Positions 24,309 to 32,870 of a stretch of 64,000 bases of DNA are shown piece by piece (the stretch's first letter is position 1; every line of letters starts with the position of its first letter). This stretch comes from a virus. The stretch lies in the IMG/VR virus record IMGVR_UViG_3300023174_000046, positions 153,414 to 217,413 of that record; one strand, 5' to 3'. A program made the translations under genes and the position numbers. The notes beneath the pieces were generated by a model, which was not told where the DNA came from, did not search any database, and saw only the letters and a program-made list of their open reading frames with translations.

Positions 24309-24498
24309 CAAAGACAAGTTGTTAATTCGATTAACACATCCTAAACTTTTGCTTCACCGCAAAAGCGATTTAGGGGACGTTGAATGTGGACCGTATCTTA
24401 CAGATACAGAAACTGGAATTTACTTCAGTCATTATGATTATGGGTGTGTTTTTAAACTGCAGCTTCTTGGTTTTGGCATAGATATTTGGTGGTTATGA
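24295..24498 (+). CDS. Small beta-rich hypothetical protein
   Basis: 67 residues with alternating hydrophobic strands (LLIRLTHPKLLLHRK, YFSHYDYGCVFKLQLLGFGIDIWWL). Probably a small all-beta domain. Not recognised. Its end overlaps the metalloprotease start. Confidence 0.5.
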   Translation: MVILNKDKLLIRLTHPKLLLHRKSDLGDVECGPYLTDTETGIYFSHYDYGCVFKLQLLGFGIDIWWL

Positions 24499-24785
24499 AA
24501 ATTCCAACTACATTTAAATTAGCAGGTCAAACATGGAATGTGGTGTTTGATAAAGATCTCTTGGCCAATGAAGATGAGTATGGTAGTTGTCATGAAGTCA
24601 CAAATACCATTAGATTGCAGGCAGAAGGTGTTGTGCCTAGATCCAGAGTAGAAGCCACATTCTTGCATGAACTTCTGCATGCAATATTTCATGAATTAGG
24701 ACAAAGCTCTTTAACCAGTGATGAAAAGTTAGTTGACAGTGTTTCTGCGCTGCTACACCAAGCGCTAGCTGAATGTGAAGAGTAA
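24495..24785 (+). CDS. Small zinc metalloprotease-like protein (HELLH)
   Basis: 96 residues from ATG 24495. ATFLHELLHAIFHELG places H-E-x-x-H at residues 58-62, and a downstream acidic helix (SDEKLVDSVSALLHQALAE) may supply the third ligand. The layout matches small phage ImmA/IrrE-like metallopeptidases. Substrate unknown; cleavage of a host regulator is one possibility. Confidence 0.65.
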   Translation: MKIPTTFKLAGQTWNVVFDKDLLANEDEYGSCHEVTNTIRLQAEGVVPRSRVEATFLHELLHAIFHELGQSSLTSDEKLVDSVSALLHQALAECEE

Positions 24786-25047
24786 ATATTTTTTCTTAAT
24801 TGTAATTCTTTTAACTGCAAACATAAGAGCAGAAGAAGAAGAGCAAGACCTGGTTAAAGACACTGCACTTGGTGCTGTAGCAGGGGCTGCAATTGGGTAT
24901 GTGTGTGGTGGGTGGTTATGCTCCATTCCTAGTGCAGCAGGTCAAGCATTCCTTGTATATGACTCAGAGTCCAATACAACACCACGTGATGTGTACAAAC
25001 ACCCTACTATTGATTTGGATGAATTTAACAAGAGATATAGCAAATAA
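24775..25047 (+). CDS. Exported protein with glycine-zipper segment
   Basis: 90 residues from GTG 24775. A signal peptide (KSKYFFLIVILLTANIRA, cleavage before EEEEQ) precedes a Gly/Ala-rich membrane-active segment (ALGAVAGAAIGYVCGGWL). The mature tail is polar. Exported glycine-zipper proteins can insert into outer or inner membranes; a role in lysis or superinfection control is speculation. Confidence 0.55.
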   Translation: MKSKYFFLIVILLTANIRAEEEEQDLVKDTALGAVAGAAIGYVCGGWLCSIPSAAGQAFLVYDSESNTTPRDVYKHPTIDLDEFNKRYSK

Positions 25048-25059
25048 TAGATACAAGTT

Positions 25060-25803
25060 TTATACGTATTCTAACAACCTCAACCTAAGCCAATTTTGCA
25101 GACCGCCCCAAGGAGCATAGGGGTCAGGAGTATTATTAAAGGTTAACACAGGCATCCCTGTGGGTACTTGAGTCTGGGATACCCATGCTACATCTGTCGG
25201 ATAATAAGATAGATCGCCTTCCTCAGAGCGAAACAAAAAACCATTGCCAACATATTCATTATAGATATACCAAAAGTCATCATCCCATCTTATAATGTAT
25301 GACCAACGATCATAATCTTCCGAACTATATCCATTAGTTTTTACATAAAAAGGTCTCTGGAAATTAGTACCAAATTCTTCCCCGTTAGGATCTTGCCACC
25401 AATTTCCAAACCCCCTGTAACCTAGAATATAACTTCCATTTATATCAATACCCTCTACACCAGAATTTCCAAGTCCAGAAACAACAATATTAGATTTGTT
25501 AAAAGATACAAGAGCAAACACAGGAGTGCCATCAAGTTCACCATCTTGAAGTGCCCAGCTTGTTACATTCCATGGCCAGTCTATATTTTGCTGATTTGAA
25601 ACCAGATTAAAATCATTATTAAGAGCTTTAAAAATCCAATTGTTGTTCTCATAATAAATGGTAAAAGCATCATCTAGAGAATTCCAAAAAGGCTTCCCTT
25701 CATTAAAACCTGCATAGCCATAAAATGTATTGGCACTTGGATTGCTTAGACCAGAGATACTGAAGTTATAATCCGGGTAATTCTGAAAAACACCTTCAGC
25801 CAT
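25060..25803 (-). CDS. Adhesin-like protein with two related domains
   Basis: 247 residues. Two halves share a layout: GLSNPSANTFYGYAGFN / GLGNSGVEGIDINGSYI, then a Trp/Gly-rich turn, then FTIYYENNNWIFK / YIIRWDDDFWYIY. This indicates an internal duplication of a beta-rich Trp/Asp domain of about 90-100 residues. No signal peptide. A late-type box before the ATG and the absence of enzymatic motifs suggest a virion surface protein, perhaps glycan-binding. Confidence 0.5.
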   Translation of the reverse strand: MAEGVFQNYPDYNFSISGLSNPSANTFYGYAGFNEGKPFWNSLDDAFTIYYENNNWIFKALNNDFNLVSNQQNIDWPWNVTSWALQDGELDGTPVFALVSFNKSNIVVSGLGNSGVEGIDINGSYILGYRGFGNWWQDPNGEEFGTNFQRPFYVKTNGYSSEDYDRWSYIIRWDDDFWYIYNEYVGNGFLFRSEEGDLSYYPTDVAWVSQTQVPTGMPVLTFNNTPDPYAPWGGLQNWLRLRLLEYV

Positions 25804-25809
25804 ATAATA

Positions 25810-25817
25810 TATTTATT
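25810..25817 (-). promoter_or_regulatory. T4-late-like promoter box (AATAAATA)
   Basis: On the minus strand, ends 6 nt before the ATG at 25803. Confidence 0.4.
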
Positions 25818-25975
25818 AATAAACTGCATTGTATTCTAGGATTAGAAGGCCTAATAACATCCATTAGCAGCTTGCTTTAATAATAATATCTGTTATAAGT
25901 ATAGGTATAAGAACAAATTAAAAAATATGAAAAATATTTCTAATGTTTTCCAGTCTCACCTGTCTAATATGGTAT

Positions 25976-26155
25976 ATGAAAGGTAACACTTTAACTTTCC
26001 ATGATAAGAAAAGTCTCGCTGCAATAGGCGATACAATAGGACAAGCCGCATTTAGTGCGGCTTTTTTTATGGCCTATGGTGTTTTCTGGTTAATACTTTT
26101 ACCTTTTGAATTGTTTTTGAAACTAGATGATTTTTTTAAAAAAATAAATTTATGA
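25976..26155 (+). CDS. Small membrane protein opening the surface cassette
   Basis: 59 residues from ATG 25976. A polar start (MKGNTLTFHDKKSLAAIG), then a strong hydrophobic segment (AFFMAYGVFWLILLPFELFL) and a Lys-rich end. The upstream sequence CTGTCTAATA-x-x-x-TATATG is shared with the FecR-domain gene at 30228, hinting at common regulation. An in-frame ATG at 25943 is less likely because it lies upstream of this shared element. The stop overlaps the next start by 4 nt. Confidence 0.55.
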   Translation: MKGNTLTFHDKKSLAAIGDTIGQAAFSAAFFMAYGVFWLILLPFELFLKLDDFFKKINL

Positions 26156-28584
26156 AAACAACAAACATAATAAAGAAGGCATTGAGCTTAATTGCCGCTG
26201 CTTTCATGACAACCGCAGCCAACAATGCCCAAGCAGTAGTGTTTCTATGGAACAACACTGGATCCAACTGGACATCCCCCACCAGCTGGACCAATGGCAT
26301 TCAACCTTCTGCAACCAGCTCCAGCACCACCACAGATGAAATACAGTTTGGTAATTATGGAGCCAACAATAACACTGTCATCTTGACATCCACCAGAGCT
26401 GCAAAAAATATCACATTCTTAGCCAATGCAAATCCATATTTGATCAACAGTTTCAATGGTGCTCAAACACTGTCATCTAGTGCAGGCATTACCAACAATT
26501 CTACTGCTACCCAAACATTCAACATATTGGTAGAGAATGCTAACAACAGTAACACCTGGTTTCAAACTGCAGGAGGAGCATTAGTATTCAATAATGTAGC
26601 TTCACTCACCACTGCATCTTCTAGCACATCCAGACTATTAACTCTGGCAGGAGATGGTGCATTCACATTCAACAATGAATTGAGGCAAGGTGGTTCAGCT
26701 ACAGCTGGCAGAGTCCTGTACACAGGCAATGGCACAGTCACATTCAATGGCACCAACACTCTGGGTGGAGGGTTTGAAATCAAAGGAGGAGGCACTGTGA
26801 ATGTGAATGGAGGCACTGGAGTCGGTCAAGGGTTGGTAACAATGGGAGCGGCAACTGGCACAACCAATACACCCAAATTGGTAATCAACACCACCAATGG
26901 CTTGTCTGTGGCCAACAGCTTCAAGGGTTCCAGCAGCTTAGCTACCATGGCCACATTGGATTTGCTAGCAGGCAATGATGCAAATGCAGTCACGACTTTT
27001 GTTGTGAATCAATATCAAGGCAACAACATGAGCTTCACCAACCATGGTGCAGGCAAAACACTGCTACAATTCACCAATGCTGCCAACATACTCACACTAT
27101 CCACAGACACCAGTGGTGGCAGGAGATTGATTAATAACAGCGCCAATTTAACTATACAGTTTGATGGCACCATGGACATTGGATCCACAACTGCAGATGT
27201 TAGTACTTTAGGTGGAGCAGGTGATCTTCTCTTCAAAGGATCTCTGTTCAACAACACAGCGTCAGTGCTCAGAGGATTGAACAAAACAGGCACTGGAACA
27301 GTCACTTTGCAAGCAGTCAATGCTTACAATGGAGACACTACCATTCAAGACGGTACACTGTTGGTGGACACTGCAGGTTCCATTGCTTCCAGTGCTGCTG
27401 TAGTATCAGGGGGTACTTTAAGAGTCAAAGGTACAGCTGGCAGTGCAGCACTTAATAGTGGAACCTTGCTAGTAGAAGGCACAGCTGGTGTAATAACACA
27501 AGGTGGGGGTACTTTTGATCTGAGAGGCACAGCTGGTGCCTTTACTATCTCCTCAGGAACTGCCACAGTGTATAGTGGTGGGTTTCTTGGCAACTCAACT
27601 CTCACTGGAGGCAGCTTGCTTAACAGTGGTACAGTAGGTGAAACAACCATTGCCACTGGCAGTACATTTGATGTGAAGACGGGCGGTACATCTTCCAAAG
27701 CTACTGTGAATGGTGGTACTTTGTTGGTATCAGGATCAGTGGCACAGACTGTTGTTAATTCTGGCACAGCCACAGTAAATTCTGGTGGTAATTCTGGCAT
27801 TACAACTGTGAATGGCAGTGCATTGAATGTGTATGGAAGAACTGGTGTATCCACAGTTAATACAGGTGGCACACTCAATGTAAAGACAGGTGGCAGTCTG
27901 TTGGGCACTAGCACTGTAGGTGGTGGCACATTGCTAGTGGATGGAACTGCTGGTACAGTAACAGTCAACTCTGGAACTGCTACAGTTAATACTGGAGGCA
28001 CAATTAACAGCACCACTGTGAATGGCGGTCTATTATCTGTGAATGGATCTGCAGGAGATGCATTGGTTAATACAGGAGGTACTTTGGGTGGTTCTGGTAG
28101 CGTGCAAGGCCTGACACTCAATGGTGGTATTGTGGCCCCAGGCAACAGCCCGGGTCTGCTCACTGCCTATGAGTTGAATGGAAGCAATGGAACATTCCAA
28201 TTCCAGTTGGGTGCACCTACTACCAGAGGGGTAACATATGATGCTATCAATGTGACAAGCTTGTTAACATTGGGTGCCAATACAGCATGGACATTTGAAA
28301 CCTTAGACAATTATGCATATGCTGATGGCAACACATATGACTTGTTTGATTGGGGTACAGCTGACATGAGCACATTTGATAGTGCAGTGCTGTTGGCTGC
28401 TCTGCCTGATCTTAACACTGCTAGTACAGATCTGAAATGGAATGTGAGCAACTTTACCATGGACGGTACAATTGGTGTTATTCCTGAACCTTCTACAGGT
28501 TCACTCATGGTGTTTGGTATTGCTAGCTTGATAACACTCAAAGCTATAAGGAGAAGAAAATGCCAACACCAAATACATTCCTAA
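26152..28584 (+). CDS. PEP-CTERM protein with autotransporter-associated beta repeats
   Basis: 810 residues. A signal peptide (about 1-29, ending NNAQA). Residues near 376-400 match the autotransporter-associated repeat (GLNKTGTGTVTL, then YNGDTTIQDGTLLV). About 405-645 are short repeats of the type G-G-T-L-x-V-x-G-x-A-G, and LNGGIVAPGNSPG (about 656) ends the beta-helix. The C-terminus VIPEPSTGSLMVFGIASLI plus RRRK is a classical PEP-CTERM sorting signal, processed by an exosortase that the host must supply. There is no beta-barrel. This architecture belongs to Verrucomicrobia and relatives and is unusual in a phage. Confidence 0.85.
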   Translation: MKTTNIIKKALSLIAAAFMTTAANNAQAVVFLWNNTGSNWTSPTSWTNGIQPSATSSSTTTDEIQFGNYGANNNTVILTSTRAAKNITFLANANPYLINSFNGAQTLSSSAGITNNSTATQTFNILVENANNSNTWFQTAGGALVFNNVASLTTASSSTSRLLTLAGDGAFTFNNELRQGGSATAGRVLYTGNGTVTFNGTNTLGGGFEIKGGGTVNVNGGTGVGQGLVTMGAATGTTNTPKLVINTTNGLSVANSFKGSSSLATMATLDLLAGNDANAVTTFVVNQYQGNNMSFTNHGAGKTLLQFTNAANILTLSTDTSGGRRLINNSANLTIQFDGTMDIGSTTADVSTLGGAGDLLFKGSLFNNTASVLRGLNKTGTGTVTLQAVNAYNGDTTIQDGTLLVDTAGSIASSAAVVSGGTLRVKGTAGSAALNSGTLLVEGTAGVITQGGGTFDLRGTAGAFTISSGTATVYSGGFLGNSTLTGGSLLNSGTVGETTIATGSTFDVKTGGTSSKATVNGGTLLVSGSVAQTVVNSGTATVNSGGNSGITTVNGSALNVYGRTGVSTVNTGGTLNVKTGGSLLGTSTVGGGTLLVDGTAGTVTVNSGTATVNTGGTINSTTVNGGLLSVNGSAGDALVNTGGTLGGSGSVQGLTLNGGIVAPGNSPGLLTAYELNGSNGTFQFQLGAPTTRGVTYDAINVTSLLTLGANTAWTFETLDNYAYADGNTYDLFDWGTADMSTFDSAVLLAALPDLNTASTDLKWNVSNFTMDGTIGVIPEPSTGSLMVFGIASLITLKAIRRRKCQHQIHS

Positions 28585-29228
28585 GACATTTAAGACTATT
28601 AAGACGTACATATTTTGGCTTTACATTAGTTGAAATGGCAGTGGTCATAGTTATAATGGCATTTGTAATGAGTCTTTCATTCCCTTCATATGCAGCTGTT
28701 AAACGCAAGTCATCTCAAGCTGCTTGTGCATCCAACATGAAACAAGTGGGTACAAGCATTGTGTTGTTTGCCACAGAAAATGATGGATGGCTTCCACCAG
28801 GTCCTTCTGGTCAAACAATTAATTCGTTTATTAGCGATTCTAGGTTTGGTAGTGATACATCAAATGTTGTAGATACATCCAATCTTGAATATTATCTTAC
28901 TAATTATATATCAACCAAATCTTTGGGTAAAAAAAAGAGAAAAGGCAATCCTGTGTTTTCATGCCCAGCTCATGATGAAAAGCGACCTTTGATTTGGAAG
29001 AGAGGATCTTGTTTTGGTGGAGCAGGAGGGCAATATGGTACGCAAAATTCAGAAAAATTAATTGCAGTAGATACAAATGATTATTTTTTAGTTGACTTTA
29101 CAAAAGCTTTCACCAATCATTCTGGTGCATCTTTAGATCGAACAATGAAAAATCCGCATGGCGCAACCAGAAATCTGCTAAGAACAGATGGCAGTGTGAC
29201 TACAGAACTGGATAACAAGGCTAGGTAA
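28560..29228 (+). CDS. Type II/IV pseudopilin with H-X9-DG motif
   Basis: 222 residues. The prepilin-peptidase site is visible: TYFG, cleavage, FTLVEMAVVIVIMAFVMSL (Glu5 present), followed by an alpha-1 helix. The C-terminal region contains H-G-A-T-R-N-L-L-R-T-D-G, exactly the H-X9-DG motif of PVC-group pseudopilins. It overlaps the PEP-CTERM gene by 25 nt. Expected role: assembly into a host type II secretion or type IV pilus-like system. The start may lie slightly later. Confidence 0.85.
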   Translation: MPTPNTFLRHLRLLRRTYFGFTLVEMAVVIVIMAFVMSLSFPSYAAVKRKSSQAACASNMKQVGTSIVLFATENDGWLPPGPSGQTINSFISDSRFGSDTSNVVDTSNLEYYLTNYISTKSLGKKKRKGNPVFSCPAHDEKRPLIWKRGSCFGGAGGQYGTQNSEKLIAVDTNDYFLVDFTKAFTNHSGASLDRTMKNPHGATRNLLRTDGSVTTELDNKAR

Positions 29229-29692
29229 TGGAGTATGTGTCTGTATCACAAGCTATTAAGGCTGCTGCAGATCTTAATACGCCTTCCACAGAGTATCTTA
29301 ATAATTTCTTGCCTGCTTATAGAAAGTACCATAAGAGGCAAAATTTCAGAAGAGCAGTTTGCAAAATTGGTTCGGGTATTGCAGTCTTTATAGTTGCATG
29401 TCTCTGCTATTCATCTATAAATAATGATAGCAAGCTGGACATTGATACAGCTTCAGGAGGTGAAATGGCACAACACAATACACATGGCAAGCACGTGGTG
29501 TTTGAAGGTGATGTAAAAGAAGTTACTAATTTTATCAAAGAGCATGTCAAAGAAAAAACACAAACGTTAAATTTAAGAGATCATTTTCAAGCTGATGTAT
29601 GGGGTGTGTATGTTGAGGGAGAACAGACATTTAGATATTATTACCAATGCTTAGGGCATGGCAGATATTCTGTCTTTATTATCAATGAATAA
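29228..29692 (+). CDS. Single-span membrane protein of the surface cassette
   Basis: 154 residues. A cytosolic helical N-terminus with basic patch (RKYHKRQNFRRAVCK), one membrane segment (about 47-64, IGSGIAVFIVACLCYSS), then an extracytoplasmic part with DIDTASGGE. Nearly the same eight residues occur in the FecR-domain protein. Overlaps the pseudopilin stop. Function unknown; topology fits a secretion-apparatus accessory protein. Confidence 0.6.
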   Translation: MEYVSVSQAIKAAADLNTPSTEYLNNFLPAYRKYHKRQNFRRAVCKIGSGIAVFIVACLCYSSINNDSKLDIDTASGGEMAQHNTHGKHVVFEGDVKEVTNFIKEHVKEKTQTLNLRDHFQADVWGVYVEGEQTFRYYYQCLGHGRYSVFIINE

Positions 29693-30023
29693 TGCGCAAC
29701 GCATAGAAAATTTTGTTCCTTATATAGTTGGGTTGTGCCTGGCAGGTAGTATTTTTTACACTGTGTACAGCCCACATGCATCCATGGTGAAGCAACACAT
29801 GGACACATATGGCATGGATTTTGAATATGTAACTCCTGAAGGTTCTTGTTTTACGCAAAATATTGAACCCATTGGTCATGAGAGCCATAAATATGTTTTA
29901 AGCCTGAGCAAACCTGCTAAACCTACAAATGCAGAAGAGCCTTTGTATGTGATGGTTGGATACACCATGAAACAAGTGAGAGTTAGATACAGATCTAATG
30001 CATTAACATCTAATAATCTATAA
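29685..30023 (+). CDS. Membrane-anchored protein of the surface cassette
   Basis: 112 residues from ATG 29685, which overlaps the previous stop. One membrane segment (VPYIVGLCLAGSIFYTVYS) then a polar domain with beta character (YVLSLSKPAKPT, YVMVGYTMKQVRVRY). Not recognised. An in-frame ATG at 29658 is an alternative. Confidence 0.5.
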   Translation: MNNAQRIENFVPYIVGLCLAGSIFYTVYSPHASMVKQHMDTYGMDFEYVTPEGSCFTQNIEPIGHESHKYVLSLSKPAKPTNAEEPLYVMVGYTMKQVRVRYRSNALTSNNL

Positions 30024-30024
30024 T

Positions 30025-30207
30025 ATGCCATTTAATTTTTTAGACAAAGACAAGTGCAAAAGAAGCTACTATTATCAGGTGACTGATATTTGGCATAGAT
30101 TGAGTAGTGATCACCCCATAAAGCAGATTTTGACATCTGTAATATTCATTGGCACCATAGGCTTAATAATTCATTTTATTTTTAAACTCTTTTCTAATGA
30201 TTATTAG
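30025..30207 (+). CDS. Small membrane protein of the surface cassette
   Basis: 60 residues: a basic N-terminus (MPFNFLDKDKCKRSYYY) and one C-terminal hydrophobic segment (ILTSVIFIGTIGLIIHFIF). Probably a tail-anchored inner-membrane protein. One nucleotide after the previous stop. Confidence 0.5.
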   Translation: MPFNFLDKDKCKRSYYYQVTDIWHRLSSDHPIKQILTSVIFIGTIGLIIHFIFKLFSNDY

Positions 30208-30227
30208 TTTCAACTGTCTAATACTAT

Positions 30228-31169
30228 ATGAAAACATTAATTTGCTTAGCCTTAATAGCAGTAGCAAGCCATAGTGCATGTGCTACCTCTGTATCTTTCT
30301 TAAAGAATAGTGTATATAAAATTGACAATACCAACAAAGTCACAGCTACTTTAAATGATAAAGTAGAATCCAACACACAAGTGGGCACAGGTGCACAGAG
30401 CATGTGTGAATTGTCATTAGATGATAAGTCCATAACACGCATTGGAGCCAATGCTGTCTTCACATTTGTAGAACAAGAGCGTTTGGTTAAATGCGACAAA
30501 GGAACATTTCTGGTTTCCAAAGATCCTGCAACAGAAACTATGACAGTTACCACAGGCAGTGTTACTGCTGCAGTTAATGGCAGCACTGTGATGTTTGATG
30601 TGACAGGTGATGCAACACATGTTGCTGTTGCTGAAACAACTACTGGAGTTGTGGTGACAGATAAGAATGGCAAATCTATAACATTGCAATCTGGTGAAGG
30701 CATCTCTGCAACACCTAATGGCATGGCATCTGCAGCTCCTAAATCTGTGGACGTTAAAGATCTAGCATCATCATCGCCTCTGTTTACTGAAGCGGGGTTG
30801 GCTCCTCTGGCCAATGATGCATTGATCAAGGGTGTTGCAAGCGCTCAAGAATCTGCAAAAGCTGCAGGCATGTCTTTTACAAGTGAAATTAATGATGTGG
30901 TAGCTGGTAGAATTGATAGTGCTACTGCTTTGGCCAGAGCCAGTGGCATGGATGCGCCAGGTGCTGATGTGCCTGACATTGATACTGCTGCAGGGGGTGA
31001 AGCTGTAGGTAGTAATGCACCTGCAGGCAGTGGAGCAGGAGCCATCTCTGGTTCACAGCAGTTTAATCCTTTATTGAATCCCAATCTTGTGCCCCCTGTA
31101 ACTTCTTCTCCCTTGCCTTCATTAGCTACGCCAATAGGAAGTGATATTACCCCTTATCCTGGTAGATAA
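30228..31169 (+). CDS. Secreted FecR-domain protein
   Basis: 313 residues. A signal peptide (KTLICLALIAVASHSACA) precedes a FecR domain at about 25-125: VGTGAQSMCELSLDDKSITRIGANAVFTF, then GTFLVSK and TVTTGSVTAAVNGSTVMFDV. The C-terminal half is low-complexity Ala/Gly/Pro/Ser, with DIDTAAGGE shared with the 29228 product. Stand-alone secreted FecR-domain proteins are common in Verrucomicrobia (general knowledge). It closes the cassette of exported proteins. Confidence 0.75.
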   Translation: MKTLICLALIAVASHSACATSVSFLKNSVYKIDNTNKVTATLNDKVESNTQVGTGAQSMCELSLDDKSITRIGANAVFTFVEQERLVKCDKGTFLVSKDPATETMTVTTGSVTAAVNGSTVMFDVTGDATHVAVAETTTGVVVTDKNGKSITLQSGEGISATPNGMASAAPKSVDVKDLASSSPLFTEAGLAPLANDALIKGVASAQESAKAAGMSFTSEINDVVAGRIDSATALARASGMDAPGADVPDIDTAAGGEAVGSNAPAGSGAGAISGSQQFNPLLNPNLVPPVTSSPLPSLATPIGSDITPYPGR

Positions 31170-31185
31170 GAGCAGACTAATTTAG

Positions 31186-31213
31186 TTGACTACTTCGTAT
31201 TTTCCTGCATAAT
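31186..31213 (+). promoter_or_regulatory. Sigma70-like leaderless promoter
   Basis: TTGACT, 16-nt spacer, CATAAT ending 7 nt before the uvsE ATG (31221). Confidence 0.75.
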
Positions 31214-31220
31214 ATAAGAA

Positions 31221-32117
31221 ATGAAGTTATCTTTGTGCTGTCAGAGTAATGTGCTTAATGACAAAGGCATTAAATTTCGCACCATGACTGTGACACAATT
31301 CAAGAAGAAGCCTCTCAATGAATCTTTAAATGTGTTGTGTCATAGAATTGTAGAGAACTTTCAAACACTCAAAGCTACAGTAGAATTATGCAAAAGCATG
31401 AACCTGGCTGGCATGCGCATTGGCAGCGACTTGATACCTGTTATCAATCACCCAGATCTTAATTTAGACTTTTACAAATTACCCATGCAAGATGAAATGA
31501 TGCATGCTATTGGTGAAGCTAAACAAGCCATGAAATGTTCTGGCTTACGCTTTTCTGCTCATCCTTCTGAGTTTATTAGCTTAACATCCGATAACCCTAA
31601 AGTTGTTGCCAATAGCATTCGCGATCTGATTGCTCATGCATTAGTGTTTGAATTGCTTGCATTGCCTGAATCATATGAAGCACCATTGAACATTCATATT
31701 CGCAAAGATGGTGATCCTGAAACGATCTATGCCAATGTGGTGCGTAGTTTGAAGCAATGTCCTGTCAATGTGACCAAGCGATTGGTTTTTGAGAATAATG
31801 ACAACAAGAAAGGTGTGTGGAGCATCAGCAATTTGGTAAAATATTTTCATGCTCGTGATGGCATACCCATCACTTTTGATAATTTGCATCACAAAATGTT
31901 GCCTGGAGATCTATCAGAGTCTGAAGCATTTCACTTGGCACATGGCACATGGCCTGTGATGCCCATATTTCATTATTCAGAAGGCATAGGTGACACACGC
32001 AAGCATGCAGATTACGCACAATATGCTCCTCCAGATTATGGCAAACCTGTGGTATGGGAAGTGGAGCTCAAAGCTAAGGATAGAGCTATTAACAAGATCA
32101 TGGGCATGATTTCATGA
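31221..32117 (+). CDS. uvsE: UV damage endonuclease UvsE/UVDE
   Basis: 298 residues, normal family length. A TIM-barrel metal endonuclease that nicks 5' of UV photoproducts. Metal-site motifs are visible: RIGSDLIPV, FSAHPSEFI, KRLVFENNDN, ITFDNLHHKM, FHYSEG, and WEVELKAKDRA at the end. A nearly perfect leaderless promoter precedes it. It overlaps the 5' nuclease gene by 4 nt; incision by UvsE followed by flap removal would make a compact repair pair. Confidence 0.93.
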   Translation: MKLSLCCQSNVLNDKGIKFRTMTVTQFKKKPLNESLNVLCHRIVENFQTLKATVELCKSMNLAGMRIGSDLIPVINHPDLNLDFYKLPMQDEMMHAIGEAKQAMKCSGLRFSAHPSEFISLTSDNPKVVANSIRDLIAHALVFELLALPESYEAPLNIHIRKDGDPETIYANVVRSLKQCPVNVTKRLVFENNDNKKGVWSISNLVKYFHARDGIPITFDNLHHKMLPGDLSESEAFHLAHGTWPVMPIFHYSEGIGDTRKHADYAQYAPPDYGKPVVWEVELKAKDRAINKIMGMIS

Positions 32118-32866
32118 ACATTCTCATCATTGATGCTACCAATTTGTTGTACCGCATTTATCATGTGTTGCGTGTCACTGGAGGGCAGGACATGGTGCCT
32201 GCATACATGCGCAGCATCAACAAGTATGTGCGTGATTTTGCACCTGATGCAACATATGCAGTGTCAGATAAGCGCTTGATCAAAGGGCAGAAGAATTACA
32301 GACGTCAACAAGCTGATTACAAGCAAAACAGAGACTGTAGCATGTGGGAAACTGTGCATGCTGCTGAAGATGAATTGGAGCAGGTCATGCAAACACAAGG
32401 CATTCACATGATGTATCCAGGCATACTGGAAGCAGATGATGTAATTGCATTCTTGTGCAAACATTTGACTGGGCGCAAGACCATAGTATCCACAGACAAT
32501 GACATGGTGCAATTGATTGATGAACATACACAATTGTATTCACCCATCAAGAAGGTGATCATTGATGTGCACAATTGCGAACAGCATTTGCCAGTGCATG
32601 TGAACAAGTATCTGCTATACAAGAGCATACTAGGTGATGCATCAGATTGCATCAAAGGGTTATCAGGTTATGGCAAAGTGAAAGCCAAGAGATTAACAGA
32701 AAATTATGATGCGGAGTTTGCAAAATTATCTGTTGAACTGCAACAGCAACAGCTCAATAACATGAGGCTCATGAACTTGAATCAAGGTCTTATAGAACAT
32801 CCAGAAGAACGCAATTGTTACATGCAGCAATTGCAACAATTAACAACCCAGAGTGCTTGCAATTGA
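32114..32866 (+). CDS. 5'-3' exonuclease/flap endonuclease (FEN family)
   Basis: 250 residues. The catalytic acidic residues are in IDATNLLYRIYH, LEADDVIAFL, VSTDNDMVQLI and the helix-hairpin-helix region GDASDCIKGLSGYGKVKAKR. This matches the 5' nuclease domain of DNA polymerase I, T5 D15 and T4 RNase H. It removes RNA primers or flaps in replication and repair. Translation is coupled to uvsE. Confidence 0.9.
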   Translation: MNILIIDATNLLYRIYHVLRVTGGQDMVPAYMRSINKYVRDFAPDATYAVSDKRLIKGQKNYRRQQADYKQNRDCSMWETVHAAEDELEQVMQTQGIHMMYPGILEADDVIAFLCKHLTGRKTIVSTDNDMVQLIDEHTQLYSPIKKVIIDVHNCEQHLPVHVNKYLLYKSILGDASDCIKGLSGYGKVKAKRLTENYDAEFAKLSVELQQQQLNNMRLMNLNQGLIEHPEERNCYMQQLQQLTTQSACN

Positions 32867-32870
32867 GTTT

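Noticed and set aside
27345-28163. 272-codon open frame on the minus strand inside the PEP-CTERM gene
   Set aside because: Pro/Val-rich composition is the antisense of Gly/Thr repeats; no promoter box or Shine-Dalgarno.
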